Source of the DNA: Chara braunii | Taxonomy: Eukaryota > Streptophyta > Charophyceae > Charales > Characeae | Length of the DNA: 46,310 bases | Assembly: GCA_003427395.1 (NCBI GenBank) | Contig: BFEA01000167.1 | Location: 1,199,189 to 1,245,498, forward strand | Direction: 5' to 3' | In this document: piece after piece, positions 21,801-33,201 of the stretch | Layout: the number at the start of each line of letters is the position of its first letter | Numbering within the stretch: the first letter of the stretch is position 1 | Program-made: the position numbers and the translations under genes | The notes under the pieces: model-generated | Told to the model about the DNA's origin: nothing | The model's database searches: none | Seen by the model: only the letters and a program-made list of their open reading frames with translations

Positions 21801-22330
21801 ATATGAACAGTCAAGAGCAAGCAAACGGCATTCGTATGGTGTCTGGCGGGACAGCATCATCTCCTATGCGCGTACCTCCCGGGTCGGTGCCCCTCGCACA
21901 TACATACTCGGCAGGTAGTGGGGGGCGCTCGTCAAATCTCTCATCACCGACCAAGGTAGGAGGGAGCATGTCCGTGGGGTATCATGGAGGAGGGTACACA
22001 GATGGAAATAACAGTAGCAGGAGCGCTCTTTCGCTGTCCATATCGTCAGGTCCTGCCGCATCGCAAGATGCGAGTCCATCCAGTAGCGGGCAGCTGGGAG
22101 GAGCTGCTAGTGGTGCAGGTAACTCAGGAAGTGAAAATAGGCCCCAATATCAAGCATCCAGTGGTTCGGTGCCCACATCGCAAGCCCCATCACCCTCGTC
22201 ATCGGGGCCTGTGTCTGCGTCACATTCTTCTGTGCCTGCGACAACAATGGGCTTGGTGAATGGGGCTGCCACATCACCGGCAGGCATCATGGGGTCAGCA
22301 CCAGCAGCAATTGCGCAGCCACAGTCGTAG
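21801..22330 (+). CDS. TIC-like protein, last exon
   Basis: The acceptor GGCGATGCAG ends at 21800. The first two bases (AT) complete the codon opened at 14485, giving Asp followed by MNSQEQANGIRMVSGG. The exon then encodes a Ser/Gly/Pro-rich tail with RVPPGSVPLAHTYSAGS, SPTKVGGSMSVGYHGGG and SPSSSG repeats, and ends in ...AAIAQPQS with TAG at 22328-22330. Composition and codon style match the giant exon. The link across a 7.3-kb intron rests on phase agreement and the good donor and acceptor, since this tail has no diagnostic domain. Further small exons inside the intron cannot be excluded. No AATAAA is visible in the next 150 bases. Confidence 0.7.
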
Positions 22331-25080
22331 TGGAGATGGTGGGCTCAATGCAGCTAATGACCTGTATGGTAGATTTTTTCTGTCGGGGAAATGAGGTCAC
22401 TCTGTGGAGATTTGAATAGCGCATTTGCCTGCGTTGCACACAGGTGCTGGTGCCAAGGAGGCTGTACAGGCTTTGTGCACCATGCTTGTTGGCATGCGTG
22501 TGTGTGTGCCTGATGTGTATGACAAAAGAAGTGAGAGAGAGACCAAGAGTCTCACAGAGAGAGGCAGCGAGGGAGAGAGTATGTGGGGAATTTTGGTGCA
22601 GGTTGTAAAGAATGGCGTAGCGTTAGTGTAGCAGTCTTCGGTGACAGGTATTTGTGAGGGTGCGACAGATGCTGTGGGAACGGATGATGTGTGGTGCTCC
22701 ATTGAGGAGTGTGATTATGATGTGTGGTACTCCATTGAGGAGTGTGATTGTGACGGAGATCATCGATTGTCACGGATATCCAAGCTGGCCTATATTTGTT
22801 TGGGGTGAAAGCTTAGCGTAAGCTTTCCCTGCCTGGGGTGGGCCAGAGGTGGAAAGGCGTAGAAGTTGGTGCTGCACAGGCTCCACATGTTCCATAGACG
22901 TAGTGGCAAATTTCCAGCAAGCAAGTTTGGTGGTTGGCTGCAGCGAGGGGAAGTTTTGGCAGAGGACTTAGCTGGATCATTCTGCTTACAGTGGGACGTG
23001 GATTGACGAGGCGGGACAATCGTTCATCGATGAGCTAGTGGGTAAGTGTGCACATGTGTTGGATGGTTGAGTGCCTTGTGTGCATTGTTGTGCACATGGA
23101 AGAGCTGTCATTTCCATCAGCATAAGTTCACATGGCACTATCGTAGGGACTGGGTATGGTGATGGAGTGTAGCAGTTTGGTCCTTTGTAGGGACTGGGTA
23201 TGGCGATGGAGTGTAGCAGTTTGGTCCTTTGTTTGGCAGAAGACGCATGGCTTTGATGTACAGACTAGTATTATGCTCTTGGTTTGCATTATATGCAGAA
23301 AGAGTCATTTTTCCACTTCACCATCTCCTGCTTTTGTGCATCCTCTTATGATGCCATTTTCACGAAAGTCTGTCACCTGAGCTGTGCTCGGTTCCTGATG
23401 CTGTTTTTTGCCCTGTGAGCAATGTCCTGCTTATCTTCGTCCTGCTAATGTTCTTTCATAATCTCTTTTTTTCCCACGACGACCGTCTCTGTTTGTCAAC
23501 GTATTTGCTTGCTTTCACGTAGGCCAACTCTTCGTCCTGTTATGCAGCTAAGCGTAATGGTGTAGTTGGTTAAATACAGGGCACATCATTTAAAATCCCA
23601 CTCTCAATGGGGAAATTGAACCATTTAAAACGCAACTAGCCGGGTGTGGTTGTGGTGTGTTGTTGAGATGAACTATCAGCGCCGTTGCCCCTCTTGTGTG
23701 GCTAGAGTTTCATCTTTGGGCTGTAACACGTGCCAGTGGCACAGTGCAGAGTTCCCGATCCATTGTTGCATGAAATTATGTAGCTCTTACGTTTTATGTA
23801 TGTATTGTTCTGCTAAACCTGGTTATATTGAGTCCTGCTGAGGTAACTATGAGCAGGGAGGGCCACGGCTTTCCCCAGCTTTCCTGAAGCCCCTTGCCCG
23901 CCTACAGCCGATCCCTTACCGTGCTGCATGTCCTATACGATTATACATGCTGGGGAGTCGTAGGCTGGTGAGGAATTTGTTTGAGCAGGTAATTAGATCA
24001 GGCATCATTCTAAATGGCATTGCTCTCAGCCCGTTCATCAAAGCTGACACACTATGAACGGCATTTCTGCTAACGAGAAGTTTGTGCTGTGGCATGATGG
24101 CCTTCCTTCCTTCTGGCCATGTCCATGTGGGTTGATCATTTGATGCCTCTGGTGTTTTGTGAAAACATCGGCCTTCGTTTTCTGGCTCATGTTTGCCCTC
24201 CAACAGGTGCGTTCGACTGAGCTACATTCTGCTGGACGAGCGTCTCTTCCATGGCCTGTTCATTTGCTGCATATGGACAACATAACAATTGGTCATACAA
24301 TATGTGTGGCAGTGGTGGTCAAGTTGCAAACACATACGTTCACGCACTGCAGTGTACGTGAGCAGCGCAGCAAAGTAGTAATCACACTCGTTCACACTCG
24401 CAAGAAGTTAAGTTGATGGAACCAACAATCCATTATAAGCGCAGAATGTGTGAGGGTTGTGAGTGAAAGTCTATGGGTTGTCAGCTATTTGTCTCACAGG
24501 AAACGTTCCTCTGAAAGAGCAGCATCGGAGGTCGAGGCGGTTGTTGTCGGGGTTTACGAGTATCACCAGCCTGGGGCTGTGTCCGTGGAAATTTTGAGGC
24601 ATCCCAGAAATCCATGTCGTTTCCTGTTCGGTGTTTCGTTTTTCTGTGATTGCTGCGTTAGTATGCACTGGCAAGGTGGGTTATCCTCCATATGTGGACA
24701 TTGCACACTCACAGACATGCATTCCAGAGTGAAAATGCTGTCAGCAGACAACTCTGGGTGTGAGGACTCCATGTTCTGCTACCGTCTTCACCCAAATAGA
24801 ACGTCTCATCGTTAATGCTGTCAGCAGACTAAAGGTGCCCTAAATTCGGGCATTAGTGCTTCTGGTGCGGTATGTATACGGGGGGGGGCGTTCACAGCCT
24901 TGGGCAACCCGCTGCTTGTCTATCTGGGTCTACTTTTTCAAGTCAAGTTCAGGAGTGAGCTAAGTAGATGCACATCATTTCGCTGCCTTAGACCACCACT
25001 TCCTCTGAGCGTCTTTTGCTGAGACGGATTCCCCCATGCTCTGATCTTTGCTGGAGGTGTTTTTTTTTTTTCTTCTCTGG
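22331..25080. other. No gene recognised; 3' flank of the TIC-like gene
   Basis: The first few hundred bases are presumably 3' UTR. Small tandem duplications occur at about 22683-22750 (two units with GATGTGTGGTRCTCCATTGA) and at 23144-23231. The remaining open frames are short and show no family resemblance on either strand. Confidence 0.5.
23144..23231. repeat. 44-bp tandem duplication
   Basis: Two adjacent copies, 23144-23187 and 23188-23231, starting TAGGGACTGGGTATGG and ending GTTTGGTCCTTTG, with one visible mismatch. Confidence 0.9.
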
Positions 25081-25129
25081 GGTGTTATGTGCCTACAAAA
25101 CCCAAAATAGAATTGAAATTAATCAATTC

Positions 25130-25690
25130 TAATCGTACTTGCAAGTGCACAGCGTGCCACATTGTCTGGTGCGCCGTATGGGGTCCGGTCCGTGACCTCC
25201 CCAACCTTCGTACAGCCCCGTACCCGCTCCGTACAGGATTGAACGGGAGGCTGAGTGCTATCCGGTGTGGCCATAACCTGTCCGGAATCTTTTTATTTTT
25301 TAATAATCACTGCAAGGTGGGTGCAGCAATCACATTTCCTGTATCCCTACCCACACTCGACACACTAGGAAGACTGCTGCCACCATCAGTCGCCCTTGCC
25401 ACATGGATCAGCACCTGCCTCAACCCCTCCTTCTTGGACCCCGTCGTGATGGCCATGCCGCTTTATCAAAGTGTATGGCTCGTCATCGTGACCTGCGCAA
25501 AAAACCGCAGAAGAGAAGCCACAAACTCAGCCGTGTCCTGCGTCCACTCTGAAAAACACATCCCCCTCCCTCTTCCCCTCCTAGCACTCTTACCCCATGG
25601 AATCCCATAAAATCAGCCTTCTTCCACCCCCTCGTAGCCCCCTACCCCCCCCCAAAGACCCCACGAAGATAGCACTTCACTGCTTTTGCA
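25130..25690 (-). repeat. Dispersed repeat, inverted copy of 20140-20960
   Basis: Read on the minus strand this follows 20140-20960 in the same order: the G-rich AGGGGG-type linker next to GAAGTGCTAT, then the GTGGACGCAGGACA segment, GCGGCATxGCCAT, GGGGTTGAGGCAGG and the CCGTACGGxG-like end. It lacks the 65-base G run. Divergence is substantial, so it is an older or independent insertion. Confidence 0.7.
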
Positions 25691-25699
25691 AAACATAAA

Positions 25700-27330
25700 T
25701 GGGAAAAAAAGCGATTAATTGCCTTTCACAAACGGAAACAATTGCTTTTCCAAATGTCCATGGAAAAAGAAGTGACGACGACAACATGACAAGGAGGAGG
25801 AAGAGGAAATACAATCGGAGTTCGATTTTCAGAGTTTCATTCAAAAAGAAGAAACAAAGTGACGAGGGTGTGACAAGGTGGAGATGAGATGGAGGAGGAA
25901 GAAGAGGAGATGGAGAAGGGGGGATGGAGAAGGAGGATGAGAAGGAGGAGGAGGAGAAGGAGGAGGAGCTGTCTCTTATACACATCTAGATGTGTATAAG
26001 AGACAGGTGACGAGGGCCTGACAAGGAGGAGATGATGAGATGGAGGAGGAAGCAGAGGAGATGGAGGAGGGATGAAAGAGGATGAGGAGGAGGTGGTGAG
26101 GAGGAGGGGAGATGCAGGAGGCCGACGATGTGATAAGGACGATGACAACCACGACGGGATAAGGAGGACGTGTTTTCATTAAAACAAAGAAAAAAGTGAT
26201 GAAACTATGATGAGGAGGAGATGGAGAGATGGAGGAGGAAAGATGGAGGAGGAAAGATGGAGGAGGAAAGATGGATGAGGAGGGATGGAGGAGGGAAGAT
26301 GGAGGAGGAGGAGGGGGAGGAGGAGGACGACGACGATGACGAGATACCATCACACTTCGAACTTCGAAGTGTCCAGAAAAAAAAAAGTGACCAAGTTTGA
26401 ATCCTGCTGCGTACATTTTGGCCAGAGTGTGACGTAAAATAGTGGAAAAATACCACATGATACGGCGTCTGTAGTTCCTTTCGGTTTCGGAAAAAATGGA
26501 ATGGTAGCGGCTTCGCTCCTTTGATCAGATTAACACAATTGCCTAAAGAGTAACGGAGGCGCGAGAAGGTAGGCTCAAGCTAGCGCTTTGCACAGCTGTA
26601 GAGCGTAATGGTCAAAGCCTGCCTGAGGATAAGAGGTGGAGGAGGAGAGGTGAACAGACGAGGAAGATGGACGGGGAGGGAAGGAGGAGGAGGGCGAGCA
26701 GACGGAGGAGGAGACTAGATACGATCACAGTTTGAATTCCAAAGTGTCCATTAAAAAAAGAAAAAAGAAATATTGACAAGGCCGTGACAAGGAGGATGAG
26801 AGGTGGAAGAGTAGAGATGGAGAGATGACAGAGAAGAGATGGAGAGATGACAGAGAAGAGATGGAGAGATTTAGGATAAATGGACGAGGAGGGATGGAGG
26901 AGGACGACAAGGAGAGATGGAGGTGGAAAGGTTAATGAGGAAGGACGGAAAAGATGGATGAGGAGGTGCTGCGGAGGACGACGAGGAAAGATGGACGACT
27001 AAAGGTAGAGTAGGTGATACCGACACAAATCAAAGTTTACACAAGAAAAGGTGATGAGACCTTGACAAGGAGGAGGACGAGGAGTACACGAGGAGGAGGA
27101 GAATAAGGAAAGATGCAAGAGGAGGGGAGGCTGATGAGAGGTGAAGGAGGAAGTGTCGAGGAGGAGAGATGGAGGAGGGGACGAGGTGGAATCGGAGGTG
27201 ACGAGGAGATAGTCGAGATACTAGCAAAGCCTCGAGTAGAAGATCCGATAGTATGGAAAAAAAAGAGAAGGACACTACTGAGATGCGGAGGAGAGATGGA
27301 GGAGGGGAAGGAGGTGAGTTCGAGTTTGGT
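25700..27330 (-). repeat. Purine-rich satellite block, inverted relative to 16380-20150
   Basis: GGAGGAGG/GATGGAGGAGGA-rich plus strand with reverse-complement copies of the unit containing GATACCATC, then TTCGAAGTKTCCA and an A/G-rich tract (near 25745-25765, 25810-25860, 26340-26390, 26715-26770). The block joins the inverted dispersed repeat at 25130-25690 in the same order as the forward pair. Confidence 0.75.
25969..26006. other. Sequencing-library adaptor: back-to-back Tn5 mosaic ends
   Basis: CTGTCTCTTATACACATCT at 25969-25987 is followed directly by its exact reverse complement at 25988-26006. This 38-bp sequence is the junction adaptor of Nextera mate-pair libraries and not genomic DNA. 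It sits in the GGA-rich block, so the sequences to its left and right may not be adjacent in the genome. Confidence 0.97.
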
Positions 27331-27794
27331 GAAGACTCACCTTGGAGTAGGGTTAAAGTTGGCGATGGTTGATCAAGAGCTTAGCCTCGGTGATGATGCA
27401 AATGCTGGGGGAGGTCGGCGCTGCTCGTAGATCGACCTGCGAAAACTGCTGCCCAGGTGTTGGTGCTATTGACGGTGCTGCTTCCCAGAGTGGACTGGAG
27501 GTGGTTGCAACAACGAGTAAACGGCCTGCCGAATCCTTCCCAGATCGACCTGCGAAAACTAGGAAACGGTCCCCCCCCCAAACCCAAAATGGAATTCGGA
27601 ACCGTTTTGGGCCGCGCTTGAGCGACACCCGCTAAAATTTTTTGAAGTCCCTAAGACCATTTTTGCTGGGGGGGCGGCCCAGGGATGAATCGACACCTGT
27701 TTTTTTTTTCTTTTTTTGAGTTGCCGCTTGGGCTTTTGCGCAGGTCGTGCGCCGCTTCTTTGGGGAGCCAACGGCCTGCAATCAGTGCACAATG

Positions 27795-28015
27795 TACGCT
27801 TGCATGTATGATTCTAATTAAACCGTCTCTTTCAAGTTCAATCAGCAGCACCAAAATTCCCAGTATCCCAACCACTTTATCAACATCCACGAACCAACTA
27901 TTTACCTAGGCTGGGCTTGCGCTTGCATGTATGATTCTAATTCAACCGGCTCTCGAGTTCAATCAACAGCACCAGAATTCCCAGGATCCCAACCACGTTG
28001 TCACCGTCAACGGCC
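27795..28015. repeat. Imperfect direct duplication of about 100 bp
   Basis: CGCTTGCATGTATGATTCTA at about 27797 and again at 27919, each followed by TTCAATCARCAGCACCA, then AATTCCCAG and ATCCCAACCAC. The copies are about 122 bp apart and diverge by roughly a tenth. Confidence 0.8.
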
Positions 28016-28092
28016 GGGTGGTCCTGGGGAGGTCTCGCCTGGAAAATCCAGGTGGCACCAAGACCCAGCAGGGATTTTTTTTTTTTTTTTTT

Positions 28093-28810
28093 NNNNNNNN
28101 NNNNNNNNNNNNNNNNNNNNNNNNNNNNNNNNNNNNNNNNNNNNNNNNNNNNNNNNNNNNNNNNNNNNNNNNNNNNNNNNNNNNNNNNNNNNNNNNNNNN
28201 NNNNNNNNNNNNNNNNNNNNNNNNNNNNNNNNNNNNNNNNNNNNNNNNNNNNNNNNNNNNNNNNNNNNNNNNNNNNNNNNNNNNNNNNNNNNNNNNNNNN
28301 NNNNNNNNNNNNNNNNNNNNNNNNNNNNNNNNNNNNNNNNNNNNNNNNNNNNNNNNNNNNNNNNNNNNNNNNNNNNNNNNNNNNNNNNNNNNNNNNNNNN
28401 NNNNNNNNNNNNNNNNNNNNNNNNNNNNNNNNNNNNNNNNNNNNNNNNNNNNNNNNNNNNNNNNNNNNNNNNNNNNNNNNNNNNNNNNNNNNNNNNNNNN
28501 NNNNNNNNNNNNNNNNNNNNNNNNNNNNNNNNNNNNNNNNNNNNNNNNNNNNNNNNNNNNNNNNNNNNNNNNNNNNNNNNNNNNNNNNNNNNNNNNNNNN
28601 NNNNNNNNNNNNNNNNNNNNNNNNNNNNNNNNNNNNNNNNNNNNNNNNNNNNNNNNNNNNNNNNNNNNNNNNNNNNNNNNNNNNNNNNNNNNNNNNNNNN
28701 NNNNNNNNNNNNNNNNNNNNNNNNNNNNNNNNNNNNNNNNNNNNNNNNNNNNNNNNNNNNNNNNNNNNNNNNNNNNNNNNNNNNNNNNNNNNNNNNNNNN
28801 NNNNNNNNNN
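28093..28810. other. Assembly gap (718 N)
   Basis: Run of N beginning inside a T homopolymer and ending at a (CA)n tract. Long open frames spanning it are not real. Confidence 1.
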
Positions 28811-28928
28811 GCACACACACACACATGCACAAACATACACATGCACACACACACGGCGACCTCATTCGCGATCAGAGTGGCATGCCTCGAATTCAAATGA
28901 CAGTCCACTGCCGTTATTTGAATCAGAG

Positions 28929-31900
28929 TCATCCTCCACAACCTCCATTCGAACCTTGCGCTGACAACTCTTTCTTTGGTTTTTCAACAGGTCGAGCGGT
29001 CTTCGGCTTGCAGGGCCTGCCACGGGCATGTTTAGGCTTTGCAGCCAAATCCTCCATGGTTTTCTTTCTCTTCCTCCCCACCCTGCTCACCCAGAGGTTG
29101 TCGTGTTGGACATCCTCGTTGTTGGGAGGGAAGTCGGGTATGTCCTCAAGCGACTGTGTGGACACCCGGTCGTTGCCTACACGTAGGCTGGTGCTCTTCG
29201 CCATCCTCCTCATCGAGTTGCATGTCCTGCTGGTCCATGCCCTCCGCCTCTTCTTACTGTTCCATGTCCTCCGGCTCTCCTTGCCTCTCCATCCCCTCCT
29301 CGTCATCTTCATGCTCCATCTCCTTGTCCTCTTCTTCGTGCCCCAGCTCCACCTCTTTTTGTTGCTCCATCTCTTCCTTGTCTTCTTGCTGGTCCTTCTC
29401 CTTCGCCTCTTTGTGGTGCTCCGCCTCTTGCTGGTCCGCCTCCTCTGCCTTTTTTGGCTGCGCCTTGTCGTTCCCCTCGTCTTGGAGTGCGACTTCACCA
29501 CCTTCACAACCGCTTCACTTTGTTGTTGCTCTTCCTCTTCTCGCTCTTGCACAACGTCCAATGGCCGAGACGTCTACAGTTCGTTCTCCCCAACCTTCTT
29601 CTTGTGTCTCTCAATCTCCCTCCAGTTTGGGATAGTTGCACGTTGGGCATCCTCTTTCATGATCCGTTCTTGGACGATGTCTCGATTGTGATTTGCTAAT
29701 GCCTTCGCACAGTTGGCCTCCAGCTCATCTTCATCAACCGGAGCACTCTGCAGCAGCAACTCTACGTCCATGTCTAAGTAATGGAACTCAACGTCAAACT
29801 GAGAGGAGATTTCCTCCCTAGCCTGTGTAGAAGCCGCGGGCTGCTCCTGTCTCTAACGTTGTGCAACTGCTCTCCTAGCGACATACATAGTGCCCGGGAC
29901 CAATGATTCGGCTTCCAACTCAAAATTTGAATCACTTTCTTTCTCATCCTTTGCGCCGCTTCCAGAACTCATCATCCAAGTGACTATTGTTTGTGCACTC
30001 GTCCTCTTCGTCCTCGAGCTTCCTTTTGTTCATGAACGTACTTTATCGCACCAGTTCCTTGTCCGTCTTCTCAGTTTCCTCCTCGGGGCAGCGTCCTCGT
30101 TTGGCTCCAGATCCTCGAAGAGCGAACTTCACAAATAAACATAGCCCTCACCGTTGGCACCATTGTTGTTTGCAACACGTAGTAGCATGTTCCAGTGGAT
30201 GTACACCAACTTTTCTCATGTTTCGGGCTTCAAGTTGTTCCTTGTTTTGGAATACACGAAGTCCTTGGATGGCCAATTCCTCTCATCCGATGAAGCCGTG
30301 CTCCACATGCCCATCACTATGATGGCAATGCCGTGCAAGTCGGGGACATCGCCGCCATAAGTCGCCCACCACTTTGTCGGTGTGAGCTTCTTGCAATCAG
30401 CCTTCGCATTGGGCTCCCACATCTTCGTGTCCTTTCTATTGGGCCCGTTTGGTGTGGGGTCCTTGTGGAACTCGTTCAGGTCACCCAAAACCTAAAGGTG
30501 CTCTGACCCTTTTCAAGCACCTCATCCTGTCTCTGCAGATAACGCATCACGTTCTGCACAACCGCGGATTTCTTCTGCGCGGAGTGCATGGACTGACTGC
30601 TGCATCATGTTCACACGATCTCTGGCTTTCTCCATGACGCTCGCCCACTGCTCCTTAGTGAGAACGACGTAAGCAAGTTTCCTTTCAATTAGGTCGTTAC
30701 ATTCAACGAGGTTTGTTGGCGCTGTTCCATCCCGATTCATCCTCCTCAGAAGGTTGTACACCGGTTCCATCATGTCAACCACCTTCTTCAACTCCGTCCT
30801 CCAGCTGTCTCTCCTCAAGGTCAAGTACACCATGTCCGCTTTCGACTTAACTTTGCAATGAACCAACGCATCCCAATCCACCGTGCTGCGTTTTTCGATC
30901 TATCACATTCGACAACACTGCCCTCTAGTTGTGAAGTCTCTCCAACATCATATGCACTGACCCAAACCGAACTTCATGGGCCGAAGCAATGACAGAGAAT
31001 CGTCGAAGGACATCATCAGGCTGTGCATGCAGTGGTGGTTCTAGATGAACTTTACAATTATGTGACCTCTCTTCATGGTGCTCTTCACCCAATCCAATTT
31101 GTTGACCTTTGCAGCAAAAGGCTGCAACAATTTGCAGTGCAAGGAACCCATGAAATCCTTGCAATATCTTTGTCAGTGCCTCACTCCAGAATCTGAGCAG
31201 CCTTATTGTTCACCTCGACATTGTTAGTGCAGATCGCGTTGATGCGATGCACCCCTGTCTCCGTCATAATTTGCTCCCACAACCTTGCCAACGCGGACAT
31301 TGTTTTCTTCCTTTCGGTCATTGACATTATAACCACCAGAACTGCACCTTTCTCCCCTGTTGCCAAGAAGTAATGATAGGTCGCTCTCGACGGTCGGATT
31401 ACCCGTTTGTGATGAATGTATAGCCTGATTCATCCCAACAGGCTGTCAAAGGATGCACTCGTTTTTTAATACGCAAGCAGATGAAGTCAAGCATCACAAC
31501 TCTCATATGCTTGTTCGAGGGCAGCTTCACCTTTGGTCGCACATTTGCCATTTCCAAGTAAACTTCGTGGAGTTCTGCGTCGTGTCGAAATTTGTGCAAT
31601 ACCAACACGGAACATTGCCTCGACCCATGCAATGTCGAGCTTCTTCTGTGCAGCAGTGTCCACCCATCTCTTGATTGTCGTCTGCCGCAATGATGTCGCC
31701 CTCGTGTTTGACCCTGAATCGTTCGCAAGCCCCTCCCCTCATGCGTCGACCGGCGCTGCTCACGAAGCCGTATTTGGTGGTGCCATCCCCGCAGTAGGTA
31801 GTGGTTGAGGCTCCTCATACCCGCAAACAACAGGCTCCATCTCCGGAGTTTTCGTAGCAGTGGGCCCCCCTTTCGGAATGCCATGTAACTGCCAGTAGTT

Positions 31901-32044
31901 ATTCAGGAGGTACTTTGTATTTTTGTTGGTCGCCAGCACCTTCACATCAGTGAGCATGAGCTTGTGTACTATCTTCGCTGTCCTTAGGGGTGTGGGTCCA
32001 CTCACCAACAAACAACCGATGCACCCCGCTCGACCCCCTTTCAA
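28929..32044 (-). pseudogene. hAT-family transposase relic (BED-like start, DUF659-like core, hAT C-terminal)
   Basis: Fragments on the minus strand line up in the order expected for a plant hAT transposase but in several frames with stops. 32044-31760 begins KGGRAGCIGCLLVSG, a remnant of a BED-type zinc finger. 31884-31399 gives a DUF659-like start (VKLPSNKHMRVVMLD, CWDESGYTFITNG). 31366-31181 reads VHRINAICTNNVEVNNKAAQ, typical of DUF659. 31164-30925 holds EVRFGSVHMMLERLHN. 30881-30522 holds VDMMEPVYNLLRRMNRDG. 30488-30216 carries the hAT dimerisation segment (PTKWWATYGGDVPDL, MWSTASSDERNW). 29771-28929 extends it with a helical stretch, an E/R-rich tail that is acidic in a neighbouring frame, and an AT-hook-like RGRPCKPK. 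Intact enzymes excise and insert DNA as dimers using an RNase H-like DDE fold. At least five frame changes make this copy inactive. No terminal inverted repeats were identified. Confidence 0.82.
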
Positions 32045-32089
32045 CCCCTCAGGAAAAAAAAAAACAAAAAAAAACGAAGGTGGGATATG

Positions 32090-33135
32090 GTGGATGTATG
32101 TGGGACATGTGAAGAAACGAAGAAGAAGAAGGTGAGACTAAGAAGAAGAAGAAAGAAGAATAAGATGGGTGGGATATGCTGGTTGTTTGTGAGACACCGG
32201 AAGAAGAAGAAGAAGAAGAAGAGGAAGATGATGAAGAGGACAAAAAAGATGATGTAGATGATGTAGATGATGTAGATGGGAGCTCGAGAATGGCGGGCAG
32301 GAGGTGAGAAAGGGTGGGCAAGAAGAAGAAGGAGAAGAGGACAAAGAAGATGATGTAGATGGGTGCTGGAGGATGGCGGGCAGGGGGTGAGAAAGGGTGG
32401 GCGAGAAGAAGAAGAAGAAGAAGAGGAAGAAGAACCAGAAGAAGAGGATGATGAAGAGGATGAAGATGATCTAGATGGGTGGTGGAGGATGGCAGGCAGG
32501 GGGTAAGAAAGGGCGGGCGAGAAGAAGAAGAGGACAAAGAAGATGATCTAGATGGGTGGTGGAGGATGGCGGGAAGGGGGTAAGAAAGGGTGGCTAAGAA
32601 AAAGTTGGGGAAAATGGGCGCCACGGGGAAAGATCCAAAACGTGGCCCCACGCGCGCCTGCACAAGACAGAGACTTGAAAAAAAAAAAAATTGAAAATGG
32701 TGTCAGGGATGGGGGGTAGGGGGGGGACGAGAAGAAGAAGAAGATGAAGAACTGGCGGAGGAGGACGAGAAGAAGAAGTGAAGGTGGAGGAGGAGAAGAA
32801 GAAGGGAAGGAAGGGGAGAACCCGAAGAAGAAAAAGAAGCAAAGGAGGAGGAGAAGAAAAAGAAGAAGAAGAAGACTGGTGGAGGATGGCGGGCAGGGTC
32901 ATGAGACGGTGGCAGAGAAGAAGAAGAAGAAGCAGTGAAGGGGGAGTAAAAGAAGAAGAAGAAGACTGGTAGAGGATGGTGGGAAGCGGGGCTCGAAACG
33001 GGGGCAAGGAAGAAGAAGAAGACGTGAAGAGGAAGAAGAAGAAGAAGAAGAAGAAGACGCAAAGAGGAAGAAGAAGAAGAAGAAGACGCGAAGAGGAAGA
33101 AGAAGAAGAAGAAGAGGCGACAATGATGAAGAAGA

Positions 33136-33201
<66 letters not shown>

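Noticed and set aside
27931-29691. A 586-codon plus-strand frame
   Set aside because: It runs through 718 N, and its right part is the antisense of the hAT relic.
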